Shown piece by piece: positions 1-7,097 of a stretch of 11,225 nt of DNA; the first letter of the stretch is position 1; each line of letters begins with the position of its first letter. Source of the stretch: Euryarchaeota archaeon UBA54 (GTDB lineage: Archaea; Thermoplasmatota; Poseidoniia; Poseidoniales; Thalassarchaeaceae); contig DAGM01000018.1 of assembly GCA_002495735.1 (NCBI GenBank), forward strand, positions 1 to 11,225. The letters run 5' to 3'. The notes under the pieces are model-generated. The model was not told the origin of the DNA and made no database searches. It saw only the letters and a program-made list of their open reading frames with translations. Position numbers and translations under genes: made by a program.

Positions 1-234
1 ATTCGACCTGTCCCATTCCGCCTTCTCCTCATCCGTACCATCCTCCGGATAGGGCTCGATATCCTCGAAATCTTCAGGCATGAACCTATCGACCAGCATG
101 GGAGAAAGAATTCCCGATGCGGTACTGAATAGCATGAACACCACCATCAGTGCCATGAAGATGGCCAGCCCCTTCAGCCACCAAGGCGACGGCTCGCCGG
201 GGTCATACGGTGCCTCTGTCCCTGCCATGGCCAT
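1..234 (-). CDS. Partial single-pass membrane protein, unknown function
   Basis: The leftward frame is open from an ATG at 234 to the window edge, giving 78 residues with the C-terminus missing. The N-terminus is short and polar with prolines (GTEAPYDPGEPSPWW). One clear membrane segment follows at about residues 20-47 (LKGLAIFMALMVVFMLFST and on). After it comes a strongly acidic stretch at about 53-75, rich in Glu and Asp (PEDFEDIEPYPEDGTDEEK). A second in-frame ATG two codons later (228) is an equally possible start. The gene lies 41 bases downstream of the protease gene on the same strand, so the two are probably cotranscribed. I do not recognise the family. A membrane-anchored protein with an acidic face is all that can be seen. 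Confidence that it is a real gene comes from the hydrophobic/acidic pattern and the same-strand context. Confidence 0.62.
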   Translation of the reverse strand, partial: MAMAGTEAPYDPGEPSPWWLKGLAIFMALMVVFMLFSTASGILSPMLVDRFMPEDFEDIEPYPEDGTDEEKAEWDRSN

Positions 235-275
235 GGAGGGGGCGTGGAAGAGGATGCATTTGAGGACTGGTGGAA

Positions 276-719
276 TCAGTATTCCAGTGCTATCCTAGGT
301 AGCGTACGCTCGTTTGGGTGGATGCACTGCCTGCCCGGGTGTACGCAGAAGTGCTGGCGCAGGAAGCGACGTCCGAGGATGAACCTGTGCCGCATCAGTG
401 AACGGTCCTTCAGGCAGACTTCGATGTCGAAGTCCATTCCGGCTATCTGTAGCGATGTCCGAATCACGGGACGCATGGTCTCGTGGCCTCCGGTGTCGCG
501 AACGCGCCTCCAGTCGTAGACCGGCCTCTCAATCCACTCGCCATCCTCTTCAAGGCGGAATCGGACGCGGCTCTCAAGGTCTGACTCTATGATCTCAATG
601 TCGCTGGCATGTAGCGTATTCGACCACGCTCCAGTGTCCATCTTGGCCAGCAAAGCCCCGTCTTCGAGTTCGGGTATCCCAACCCACTCGCGCCAGCCAA
701 TCATAGCAAGCTCGTACAT
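276..719 (-). CDS. RimK-associated retropepsin-like 'ATP-dependent zinc protease' family protein
   Basis: This 147-residue protein matches the Zn_protease/COG4067 family, often found beside RimK-type ATP-grasp ligases and thought to be a retropepsin-fold aspartic protease. The N-terminus has the family opening IGWREWVGIPEL (residues 7-18). The catalytic-type motif KMDTGAWSNTLHA sits at 26-38, with Asp28-Thr29-Gly30. Later landmarks are RPVIRTSLQIAG and the C-terminal FILGRRFL. In relatives the residue after DTGA is usually Arg; here it is Trp32, an unusual change next to the active site. The frame is open upstream to 806, but the ATG at 719 is preferred because homology begins there and GAGGAG lies a few bases before it. 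No RimK or glutamate-cysteine ligase-like gene is visible nearby, so the substrate cannot be inferred from context. It probably heads an operon with the membrane protein downstream. Confidence 0.88.
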   Translation of the reverse strand: MYELAMIGWREWVGIPELEDGALLAKMDTGAWSNTLHASDIEIIESDLESRVRFRLEEDGEWIERPVYDWRRVRDTGGHETMRPVIRTSLQIAGMDFDIEVCLKDRSLMRHRFILGRRFLRQHFCVHPGRQCIHPNERTLPRIALEY

Positions 720-813
720 TACTCTCTCCTCGTGCCGCGGCCGGCCAACAATGGTTCTTGAAGTCGCCGGTTTCGCTGCGCATTTTTGCTCACGTGAAGT
801 CATCAAAGTCTAG

Positions 814-822
814 CTAATATTC
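814..822 (+). promoter_or_regulatory. Putative archaeal TATA box for guaB
   Basis: The AT-rich element CTAATATTC lies in the divergent region between the leftward protease and guaB. Its octamer TAATATTC (815-822) recurs exactly at 4459-4466, before another gene start. If used rightward, transcription would start near 842-846 and give a guaB leader of about 70 bases. It sits almost midway between the two divergent start codons, so its direction is uncertain. This is a pattern-based inference only. Confidence 0.3.
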
Positions 823-860
823 CACAACATTTCGAACTCTTTTAGCGTCTTGGAGACCAC

Positions 861-881
861 ATTCTACCGCTAGGATAGAAT
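861..881. repeat. Inverted repeat / hairpin in the guaB leader
   Basis: Six-base arms ATTCTA (861-866) and TAGAAT (876-881) are perfectly complementary. An inner CC/GG pairing leaves GCTA as the loop and one bulged A. The element lies 33 bases before the guaB ATG and downstream of the TATA-like box, so it could be an operator or a leader hairpin. The dyad is visible directly; any regulatory role is inference. Confidence 0.4.
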
Positions 882-913
882 CGTTCAAGTATCGCCTCCT
901 TAGGCCGTACCTA

Positions 914-2377
914 ATGGCACAAGACGGTATGCCCGAGGCTCTGACCTTCGACGACGTCCTTCTGATGCCCGCTGAATCGGCGGTCCTCCCGGCCGAGGTA
1001 GACACCACTACCCGTCTGACAAATTCAATTCCCCTGAACATCCCGCTCATCTCAGCGGCGATGGACACCGTGACCGAGAACGGCATGGCCATCGCCATGG
1101 CTCAAGCCGGCGGAATCGGTGTTATCCACCGCAACATGAGCGTGGAGTCTCAGGCCGCGGAGGTCTATCGGGTCAAGCGCTTCGAGGCTGGACTAGTCCT
1201 CGACCCCGTGACCATTTCACCCAACAGCACCATCGGGGAACTGAGGGCGATTAAGTCGCAGCACGGTTTCTCAGGATTCCCTGTCGTAGACGACTCAGGG
1301 TCGCTGGTTGGCATCATCACAAACCGCGACATCAGGTTCGTTTCCGACGACTCGGTAAAGGTCTCGACCATGATGACCACCGATGTCGTCACAGTGCCCG
1401 AGCATGTCGACCCGGAGGTCGCTAAGAAGCTCCTCCATCAGCGCCGCATCGAGAGACTCATCGTGGTCGATGACGACGGCGGCTGTGCTGGCATGATGAC
1501 GGTGCGTGACATCCAGCAAAGCCGGGACAATCCAAAGTCGTGCAAGGACTCGCAGGGCCGTCTGAGGGTAGCAGCAGCTACTGGAACCGGAGACAAAGGG
1601 GTCGAGCGCGCTCTAGCACTGTACGAGGCAGGGGCTGACGCCGTGGTGGTGGATACCGCCCACGGCCACTCTCATGGAGTCATCGACACTGTCAGGGAGA
1701 TTCGCAGTCAAGCTGTAGACAGCGCACAAATCATCGCCGGAAACATCGTCACTGGGGCAGCAGCAGAGATGCTGATCGATGCCGGAGCGGACGCAGTGAA
1801 GGTCGGAATCGGTCCGGGATCCATCTGCACTACTAGGATAGTCTCCGGAGTAGGGGTTCCACAGCTCACTGCTGTATTGGGAGTGGTCGAGACATGCATC
1901 GGTAACGATATTCCAGTGATCGCTGATGGCGGCATCAAGTATAGTGGAGACATCGCCAAGGCGATAGCTGCAGGAGCCGATTCGGTGATGGCTGGTTCAA
2001 TGCTAGCAGGGACTGATGAGTCTCCAGGTGAGATCATTTTGTACCAAGGCAGGTCATACAAGGTGTACCGTGGCATGGGCTCTGTCTCGGCGATGAGTCA
2101 AGGAGCTCACGAGAGGTACTTTCAGTCAGAGCAAGATGATACCCAGAAGTACGTTCCAGAGGGAATCGAGGGCCGAGTACCCGCAAGAGGTCCTGTGGAC
2201 AATGTGCTCTACCAGATGATAGGCGGTCTGCGCTCCTCGATGGGCTACACTGGCAATGGTAGCATAGCCGAGATGAAGACCAACTGCAACTTCGTACGTA
2301 TCACCAACGCAGGACTCTCTGAGAGCCACGTCCACGATGTCGAGATTACCCGCGAGGCGCCCAACTACCGCAGGTGA
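914..2377 (+). CDS. guaB: Inosine-5'-monophosphate dehydrogenase
   Basis: IMP dehydrogenase oxidises IMP to XMP with NAD+, the committed step of guanine nucleotide synthesis in the cytosol. The 487-residue protein has the usual full length and layout. [13 protein letters not shown] at 10-22 opens the TIM barrel. Two CBS domains follow at about 93-205. The catalytic loop GPGSICTTR carries the nucleophile Cys305. The IMP-phosphate-binding DGGIKYSGD is at 338-346, [13 protein letters not shown] at 361-373, and YRGMGS at 385-390. The flap dyad is Arg401-Tyr402, and the protein ends with the [15 protein letters not shown] motif. A flap position that is usually aromatic in VP(Y)xGP is alanine here (VPARGP, 422-427). 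The ATG at 914 has no Shine-Dalgarno; an ATG five codons later (929) is possible but less natural. It is the first gene of an apparent guaB-msrA operon. Confidence 0.97.
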   Translation: MAQDGMPEALTFDDVLLMPAESAVLPAEVDTTTRLTNSIPLNIPLISAAMDTVTENGMAIAMAQAGGIGVIHRNMSVESQAAEVYRVKRFEAGLVLDPVTISPNSTIGELRAIKSQHGFSGFPVVDDSGSLVGIITNRDIRFVSDDSVKVSTMMTTDVVTVPEHVDPEVAKKLLHQRRIERLIVVDDDGGCAGMMTVRDIQQSRDNPKSCKDSQGRLRVAAATGTGDKGVERALALYEAGADAVVVDTAHGHSHGVIDTVREIRSQAVDSAQIIAGNIVTGAAAEMLIDAGADAVKVGIGPGSICTTRIVSGVGVPQLTAVLGVVETCIGNDIPVIADGGIKYSGDIAKAIAAGADSVMAGSMLAGTDESPGEIILYQGRSYKVYRGMGSVSAMSQGAHERYFQSEQDDTQKYVPEGIEGRVPARGPVDNVLYQMIGGLRSSMGYTGNGSIAEMKTNCNFVRITNAGLSESHVHDVEITREAPNYRR

Positions 2378-2378
2378 T
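2372..2378 (+). promoter_or_regulatory. Strong ribosome binding site for msrA overlapping the guaB stop
   Basis: AGGTGAT is a seven-base match to the archaeal Shine-Dalgarno consensus (complement of the 16S 3' tail) and ends three bases before the msrA ATG at 2382. It contains the guaB TGA stop (2375-2377). This fixes the msrA start and argues against the upstream in-frame ATG at 2337, which lies inside guaB. Confidence 0.65.
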
Positions 2379-2381
2379 GCG

Positions 2382-2903
2382 ATGGAGAGCATAGTCCTCG
2401 GCGGCGGTTGCTTCTGGTGTGTCGAAGGCGCGCTGAAGGGGCTACGTGGCGTGAGCGAGGTGATTCCGGGATATTCAGGAGGGCACATCGACAATCCGAC
2501 CTATGAACAGGTCTGCGGTAAGCGCACCGGCCATGCCGAGGTTGTCCAGGTCTCATTCGACCCCGAGGTAATCTCCCGCAGGCAATTATTCGATGTGTTC
2601 TTCTGCATCCATGATAGCACTCAACTAAACAGGCAGGGCAATGATGTGGGTCCCCAATACAGGAGCATCATACTCCACTCCAATCAAGAACAACGCGAGG
2701 AGGCATTAGCAGTTATCGAGGAGATATCGGACGACTACGCCGATCCCATCGTGACCGAGGTGGTGCCGCTGGAGAGGTTCTGGTCGGCTGAGAACTATCA
2801 CGTCAACTATTATTCTAACAATCCCAATAACCCGTACTGTCAGATAGTGGTGTCTCCGAAGTTGGCGAAGGTACGTGCCAGATTCTCGCACCTTTATGGG
2901 TAA
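2382..2903 (+). CDS. msrA: Peptide methionine-S-sulfoxide reductase MsrA
   Basis: MsrA reduces the S-epimer of methionine sulfoxide in oxidised proteins and in free methionine, with reducing power usually supplied by thioredoxin. The 173-residue protein is the normal length for a single-domain enzyme. The signature GGCFWCVEGAL is at residues 8-18, with Cys10 as the nucleophile. Other family blocks are VIPGYSGGHIDNPTYEQVC, TGHAEVVQVSFDP, DVGPQYRSIILH and AENYHVNYYSNNPNNPYC. The last contains a cysteine near the position where resolving cysteines often lie, followed by a typical C-terminus (VVSPKLAKVRARF). The ATG at 2382 is supported by the strong Shine-Dalgarno and by homology starting at once. 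A four-base gap after guaB indicates cotranscription and probably translational coupling. No MsrB is visible in the window. Confidence 0.96.
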   Translation: MESIVLGGGCFWCVEGALKGLRGVSEVIPGYSGGHIDNPTYEQVCGKRTGHAEVVQVSFDPEVISRRQLFDVFFCIHDSTQLNRQGNDVGPQYRSIILHSNQEQREEALAVIEEISDDYADPIVTEVVPLERFWSAENYHVNYYSNNPNNPYCQIVVSPKLAKVRARFSHLYG

Positions 2904-2911
2904 GTTGGGGA

Positions 2912-2919
2912 TTTCTATA
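2912..2919 (+). promoter_or_regulatory. Possible TATA box for the lactone oxidase gene
   Basis: TTTCTATA lies within the 38-base gap after msrA, centred about 26 bases before the GTG at 2942. This spacing would suit a leaderless archaeal transcript and supports that GTG as the start. The evidence is one weak motif and its spacing only. Confidence 0.25.
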
Positions 2920-2941
2920 CCAGACCATCCTTCGCAGACGC

Positions 2942-4381
2942 GTGGTTCAGAGCATCCAACGCAAGAATTTCGGCCGCAACCAGGTGCTTCGGCCGTCGGC
3001 AGCCTACACTCCATCTGATGAGCAGGAAGTCCTTCAGATTCTCGACAGACACAACGGCCAGCGCATCCGCGCCGTCGGCAGATTACATAGCTGGAGCGAA
3101 GCGGTCCTCAGTGACGACGTGCTGCTGGACCTGCGGCGGTTGAACGACGTCCAGATCCAGTCCGACGGCGACCAGCTAGTTGCCACAGTTGGTGCCGGAT
3201 GCCAGATCAAGCACCTCCTCAAAGAGCTCGGCCGTGAGGGAGCAACCCTGCATTCGCTGGGGCTGATCACGGCCCAGACGATTGCCGGGGCGATTTCCAC
3301 CGGCACTCACGGTTCGGGACGCAACAGCATGTCGCACTATGTCGAGGGGGTGCGACTGGCGCGCTATGACGATTCCAGTGGCCAGGCGATCATCGAGGAG
3401 CTGAACGCCGGAGAATCTCTGCAGGCAGCCCGCTGCTCACTGGGATCGCTCGGAATCATCCTAGCTGTGAAGATTCGCTGCCGTGAACAGTACAACGTGC
3501 AGGAGCATTTCACCGAGTCCTATCAGCTGTCGGATGTTCTGGACGCCGAAGCGCCATTCCCGCTCCAGCAGTTCTACCTCTTACCCTGGCGTTGGTCTTA
3601 CTTCATCCAGCACCGGAGAGAAGATGACCGACCGCGTTCCCGCCTCGCTAGGCTGTACCGTCTCTACTGGATGGGAATAATGGACTACGGCTTGATCCTA
3701 CAGATTCTTTTCATGGAACGCGTTGTGCGCAGCCGGCGCTTGATTCGGCTCGCCTTTCAGCGTATCATCCCAGCCTTCTTGATTCGTAACTGGAAAGTCA
3801 CAGACCGCTCCTCGTCCATGCTGGTGATGAAGCACGATGCCTTCCGCCACATCGAGATCGAATTGTTCGTGCGCCGAGACCAGTTGGCGGACGCGCTCGG
3901 GTTCGCCCAAGAAACCATCGAGGTCGCTGGAGGGAGGGAGTCAGCGTTGTCTGCAGGCAACCAGAGACAGATCGAGGGTTTCGGCATGCAGGAGGAACTG
4001 GCCGGACTTCACGACCAGTACTGCCACCACTTCCCTATCTGCGTGAGGCGGGTGCTTCCAGATGACACCTTGATCTCGATGGCCAGCGGCGCGGGCGAGG
4101 ACTGGTACGCGCTAAGTTTCATCAGCTACGCGAAGCCGGCTCGGCGTGCTGGTTTTCTCCTGTTCGCGAGCTTCATGGCTCGAAGCATGTCAAAACTGTT
4201 CCATGCGCGCCCGCACTGGGGGAAGGTGTGCCCTCTCGAGGCCGACGAGATAACATCCCTCTATCCCCGGTTCGATACTTTCCGCACTGTCTGCAATACG
4301 TTTGACCCGCAAGGCGTCTTTCAGAATGACTGGACGGCGGCACTGCTGGAAGCGAATAGCCCTGCGGAAGATCTCCCCTGA
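2942..4381 (+). CDS. FAD-dependent lactone oxidase (D-arabinono-1,4-lactone / L-gulonolactone oxidase family)
   Basis: The 479-residue protein has the two-part build of aldonolactone and alditol oxidases. An N-terminal PCMH-type FAD-binding domain covers about 15-185, and a C-terminal ALO domain follows. FAD-domain landmarks are AVGRLHSWSEAV with His49 in the flavin-contacting HS motif, TVGAGCQIKHLL, ISTGTHGSG (118-126) and CSLGSLGIILAV. The C-terminus holds the diagnostic PHWGK (424-428), then LYPRFDTF and DPQGVFQNDW. Family members oxidise sugar lactones or alditols with O2 and release H2O2; the exact substrate cannot be read here. The HS motif is usually preceded by Gly, but Leu48 is found instead. 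A basic, hydrophobic stretch at about 225-275 (around MGIMDYGLILQILF) could lie on a membrane. The start is GTG and no in-frame ATG lies nearby. It may be read with msrA or from its own promoter. Confidence 0.86.
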   Translation: MVQSIQRKNFGRNQVLRPSAAYTPSDEQEVLQILDRHNGQRIRAVGRLHSWSEAVLSDDVLLDLRRLNDVQIQSDGDQLVATVGAGCQIKHLLKELGREGATLHSLGLITAQTIAGAISTGTHGSGRNSMSHYVEGVRLARYDDSSGQAIIEELNAGESLQAARCSLGSLGIILAVKIRCREQYNVQEHFTESYQLSDVLDAEAPFPLQQFYLLPWRWSYFIQHRREDDRPRSRLARLYRLYWMGIMDYGLILQILFMERVVRSRRLIRLAFQRIIPAFLIRNWKVTDRSSSMLVMKHDAFRHIEIELFVRRDQLADALGFAQETIEVAGGRESALSAGNQRQIEGFGMQEELAGLHDQYCHHFPICVRRVLPDDTLISMASGAGEDWYALSFISYAKPARRAGFLLFASFMARSMSKLFHARPHWGKVCPLEADEITSLYPRFDTFRTVCNTFDPQGVFQNDWTAALLEANSPAEDLP

Positions 4382-4493
4382 AGGATTCCATCTGTCTGGA
4401 AGCGCTGGGTAGGTACGCGCATACCTCGGAACCCCGCCTGAGCATTGCTCTGCGAGAGTAATATTCAACAGTGCTGCGAGACCGAGCGCGGGC
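4382..4493. other. Dyad-rich intergenic region
   Basis: This 112-base gap contains three small dyads. The first, AGGTACGCGCATACCT (4411-4426), is a 16-base palindrome broken by one C/A mismatch pair. The others are GAGC-ATT-GCTC (4440-4450) and CTCT-GCG-AGAG (4448-4458). They lie before a TATA-like box and the start of the next gene. They could end the upstream transcript or bind a regulator. Only the symmetry is observed. Confidence 0.4.
4459..4466 (+). promoter_or_regulatory. Putative TATA box for the two-gene membrane protein unit
   Basis: TAATATTC is centred about 31 bases before the ATG at 4494, a spacing that fits an archaeal TATA box with a very short or absent leader. The same octamer occurs at 815-822 before guaB. 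It immediately follows the CTCT-GCG-AGAG dyad. Confidence 0.38.
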
Positions 4494-4928
4494 ATGGTTC
4501 CGGAGAATGCCCGTGGAGACAACGCTCCTTCGGACAAGGCGTGGACAATCCACGCTGCAATTATCGGTGTCAACATGGGTAACATGCTGTTCCGAGGTCT
4601 GGAGTTGAGTCCAGATAATCCAGACATGGGGACTGTGATTGGCCTTGCCATACTTGCAGCTGCGCTACCTTTCCAAGCAGTCTTCTTCCTCATCAACTCT
4701 TACATCCAAGAATTCGATAATCCCAATGACGTCGAGTATATCATACTGCTGAGACTGTCAATCATCTGCCAGATGGTGTCTTACCTGTCCCTTCTGGGAT
4801 TAGCGTGGCTGTTCTTCAATACGCACCAGTACATCGGCACCGCCTTCGCCTCGGGAGCAATAATCGCCATCGTGCTGGTCAGGTCGGCTTCGAACCAGGC
4901 CTCCGTCTTGCGCGAGTCGGCTATGTGA
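4494..4928 (+). CDS. Small multi-pass membrane protein, unknown function
   Basis: I do not recognise the family of this 144-residue protein. It has a polar N-terminus (about 1-16) and a weakly hydrophobic stretch at 17-33 (WTIHAAIIGVNMGNMLF). Three clear membrane segments follow, at about 46-70, 83-108 and 113-131. Between the second and third hydrophobic regions is an acidic, Asn-rich loop (QEFDNPNDVEY, 72-82). The short tail is polar (SASNQASVLRESAM). No catalytic or binding motif is evident. The ATG at 4494 is the natural start: hydrophobicity begins soon after it and a TATA-like box lies about 31 bases upstream. The next gene starts within 7-43 bases of the stop on the same strand, so the two membrane proteins are probably coexpressed and may form one complex. 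Confidence 0.7.
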   Translation: MVPENARGDNAPSDKAWTIHAAIIGVNMGNMLFRGLELSPDNPDMGTVIGLAILAAALPFQAVFFLINSYIQEFDNPNDVEYIILLRLSIICQMVSYLSLLGLAWLFFNTHQYIGTAFASGAIIAIVLVRSASNQASVLRESAM

Positions 4929-4944
4929 GGCCGTAGTGAGGTTG

Positions 4945-5781
4945 ATGGGGGTCAGACTCCACTCAGCGCCAATGTCAGAGGCCATCGCCTTCCCTAGTCT
5001 GCCTCCCGCATCTCCATGGGACGCTTACCTACTGATGCTGGTGATCCCCTTCATCATGAGGATGGTTTTCGTGATGCCGCCTTTGATGGATCTGGTGAAT
5101 ACCTACGCCCCACCTGGTGAGAGGACGAAGCATATCAGGTGGTTTTTCGTGAGACTGAAGAAGCTCCCAATCGAAGGCTTCTGGCTGATAGTCGTCAATG
5201 AGGTCCTAGCTTTCCTACTCCCTGCAATTATAGCAATCACTGCCCGCATTTGGTTCGGTCCAATCGGTTGGCCCAGCTGGGAACAAACCCCTCAGATAGG
5301 AGTGGCACTGCTCCTCATAGCGGGTGCGGCTTGGCTGATTGCTGACTTTGGAAAGGTCACCCGCTCGCGTCGTGATATTCAGTTGCTGACCAAGTACAAC
5401 CTCACCACAGCAAAGATGGCGGTGCAAGCGGCCGTAGTGGGTCGCGAGATTCTCAAGGGGGTCGGAGAAATCGAGGTACCACGGCCTTGGAGAACGGTGA
5501 TAGACGTGGAGCACACAGTAGACGGAGAACACACCCCAGCGCCCAAGCGTGGACCGCTTTCAGATCTCGTATCGAGTCTGTTGGACATGGGTGCTGACGC
5601 TGTCGAGAGTGCTCTGGAACAAGTCAGAGGGCCCGCTGGAGGTATGATGGACAAGCTGGATGAGGACATTCAGTCAAGAATCACCGCTCGCGCCAAGGCA
5701 TCTACTCGCTCACTGCTCCGTGACACCATTTTCTCGATAGCGCCACTGGCCGTGCTAGCCGGCCTACAGAGTCTGGTCTAA
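4945..5781 (+). CDS. Membrane protein with cytoplasmic-type helical region, unknown function
   Basis: This is about 278 residues from the ATG at 4945. Other possible starts are GTG 4936, and ATG 4972, whose product begins MSEAIAFPSLPP. I recognise no family. Hydrophobic segments fall at about 28-47 (YLLMLVIPFIMRMVFVMPPL), 78-104 (GFWLIVVNEVLAFLLPAIIAI and on) and 118-136. The region from 139 to about 257 is polar and rich in charged residues. It includes a likely helical stretch near 205-255 with repeated acidic and small residues (SSLLDMGADAVESALEQV). A final hydrophobic tail at about 258-278 (FSIAPLAVLAGLQSLV) may re-enter the membrane. It sits immediately downstream of another small membrane protein and is probably in its operon. 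Its last 18 bases overlap the end of the convergent transporter gene. Confidence 0.75.
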   Translation: MGVRLHSAPMSEAIAFPSLPPASPWDAYLLMLVIPFIMRMVFVMPPLMDLVNTYAPPGERTKHIRWFFVRLKKLPIEGFWLIVVNEVLAFLLPAIIAITARIWFGPIGWPSWEQTPQIGVALLLIAGAAWLIADFGKVTRSRRDIQLLTKYNLTTAKMAVQAAVVGREILKGVGEIEVPRPWRTVIDVEHTVDGEHTPAPKRGPLSDLVSSLLDMGADAVESALEQVRGPAGGMMDKLDEDIQSRITARAKASTRSLLRDTIFSIAPLAVLAGLQSLV

Positions 5782-7017
5782 CAGTCTCTTCTCATGCGAT
5801 GAAGCTAGCATTATCCAAGCCAGCCCGAGGACGATTTGAACCATCCCGGTCAGGGCAATCAACTCCCTGAGTCCAAGAAGCCCGTTCTCCATTATGAGTC
5901 CCCCGACTACTGCCGAAATTCCCATCATCAAGGTGATGCCGAAGTGATCAGTTCCAGCCACCCTGCCGCGCCATTCGTCAGCCGACCTCTCCTGTAGGAA
6001 AGTGGTTGAAAGTACCCAGTTAAGGCCGCTCGCAGCATGCGAGAAGAACACCAGAATCAGAACCATCTCAGTCCACTCGACAGCCGAGACGGCGATGTAG
6101 AATAGCCCGCAGACCCCCACAGAGAGTCCCAGAAGATACGGTCTGAGACGTGGGTTCTCCATCAGCGACCTCCCTGCGATGGGGCCGAAGCCACTACCGA
6201 ATCCTCTAGCCATGAACAGGATGCCGATGCCCGCCGCAACCTCGCCGAAGCCGGCTTCCATTCCTATCAAAATCAGCAGGAATACCTGAGCCCCACCTCC
6301 AGAGGCCCACAGACCCTTGGCGAACACCACTCTGCGCAGCGGTGGGCTGGATAGGATGTATCTCCATCCAGCACCAATCTCTTCGACGACCACTCGAGGG
6401 GTGACACTCTTCCTATCTGTGGTATCTGGGCCACCGGGTGGCAGTGTCATGATTACCAGAGCCGCCGCAACGAAGGTCACGGTGTCTATCCATAGCGCCG
6501 TCTGGATGCCGTAGATGGAGATAGTCAGCCCACCTATTGCGGAACCCAGCCCTAGTGCCACCGACCATCCTCCAGAGGCTAAGGCATTGGCGGTCAACAG
6601 TTCCTGATCGTCACAGATGTTGGGAAGATAGGCGTACTCAGCAGGGTCGAAGACCGCTCTAGCAGTCACCATCACCACCGCCAGTACATACACCGATGTC
6701 AGACTCCCAAGCAAATCTAAAGCAAGTACGAAAACAAGAACAATCAGAGAAGCGATGTTAGCACCCAGCATGAGTCCCTTGCGTGAATATCGGTCCGCCA
6801 GCAGCCCCGTGAATGGAGTTGCCAGAGCCAGCGCAAAACTCCTCGAGGCCATCACACCGGCAATCGCCAGTGGCGAGTTGTCAGTGGCTTCGGCGGCGAG
6901 AATGAAGAGGGCAATTACGGTGAACCAGTCACCAATGAACGAGATTTCATTCGCAATGAACAGGCGGCGGAACGAGGAGTTCCTTCTCAGCAACTCGATG
7001 TAACCTACACCACTCAT
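5764..7017 (-). CDS. Major facilitator superfamily transporter (MFS_3 / EntS-like exporter group)
   Basis: The 417-residue protein has about twelve hydrophobic segments in two halves, typical of MFS permeases of the inner membrane. The N-terminus YIELLRRNSSFRRLFIANEISFIGDW is characteristic of the MFS_3 group, which includes the enterobactin exporter EntS and predicted macrolide-type efflux pumps. Motif A between helices 2 and 3 is clear: GLLADRYSRKG at residues 71-81. A polar loop at about 195-215 separates the halves, followed by the ERSADEWRGRVAG loop typical of the group near 335-350. Proton-coupled export of a small molecule is the family expectation; the substrate is unknown. The gene converges with the upstream membrane protein (18-base tail overlap) and diverges from orn. 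The ATG at 7017 fits the start of homology, and a TATA-like AGTAATCATA lies about 28 bases upstream on this strand. Confidence 0.9.
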   Translation of the reverse strand: MSGVGYIELLRRNSSFRRLFIANEISFIGDWFTVIALFILAAEATDNSPLAIAGVMASRSFALALATPFTGLLADRYSRKGLMLGANIASLIVLVFVLALDLLGSLTSVYVLAVVMVTARAVFDPAEYAYLPNICDDQELLTANALASGGWSVALGLGSAIGGLTISIYGIQTALWIDTVTFVAAALVIMTLPPGGPDTTDRKSVTPRVVVEEIGAGWRYILSSPPLRRVVFAKGLWASGGGAQVFLLILIGMEAGFGEVAAGIGILFMARGFGSGFGPIAGRSLMENPRLRPYLLGLSVGVCGLFYIAVSAVEWTEMVLILVFFSHAASGLNWVLSTTFLQERSADEWRGRVAGTDHFGITLMMGISAVVGGLIMENGLLGLRELIALTGMVQIVLGLAWIMLASSHEKRLLDQTL

Positions 7018-7040
7018 GTCCCTGCGCGTGGTCTGGACAC

Positions 7041-7050
7041 TATGATTACT
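7041..7050 (-). promoter_or_regulatory. Putative TATA box for the MFS transporter
   Basis: On the leftward strand AGTAATCATA is centred about 28 bases before the ATG at 7017. It lies within the 80-base divergent gap shared with orn. Spacing fits a leaderless archaeal promoter. Motif and distance are the only evidence. Confidence 0.3.
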
Positions 7051-7097
7051 CGCCCTTGCATGAGAAGCCCTAAGTCTGTCCCGCCAGCGCCAGTCTC

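Noticed and set aside
226..235. Tandem CCATGG words at the membrane protein start
   Set aside because: They simply reflect two successive Met-Ala codons on the opposite strand.
301..310. Perfect 10-base palindrome AGCGTACGCT and adjacent near-palindrome at 289-303
   Set aside because: Both fall inside the 3' coding part of the protease gene; such short palindromes are expected by chance and no regulatory context is present.
720..806. Longer start for the zinc protease at 806
   Set aside because: The extra 29 residues are basic and low in similarity; family homology begins at 719, which also has GAGGAG upstream.
2337..2381. Upstream in-frame ATG as the msrA start
   Set aside because: It would add 15 residues lying inside guaB with no family similarity, whereas 2382 has a strong Shine-Dalgarno and is followed at once by the MsrA signature.
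4190..4696. Leftward 168-codon open frame across the 4382-4493 gap
   Set aside because: It lies opposite the lactone oxidase end and the membrane protein gene, both better supported, and its translation shows no coherent domain.
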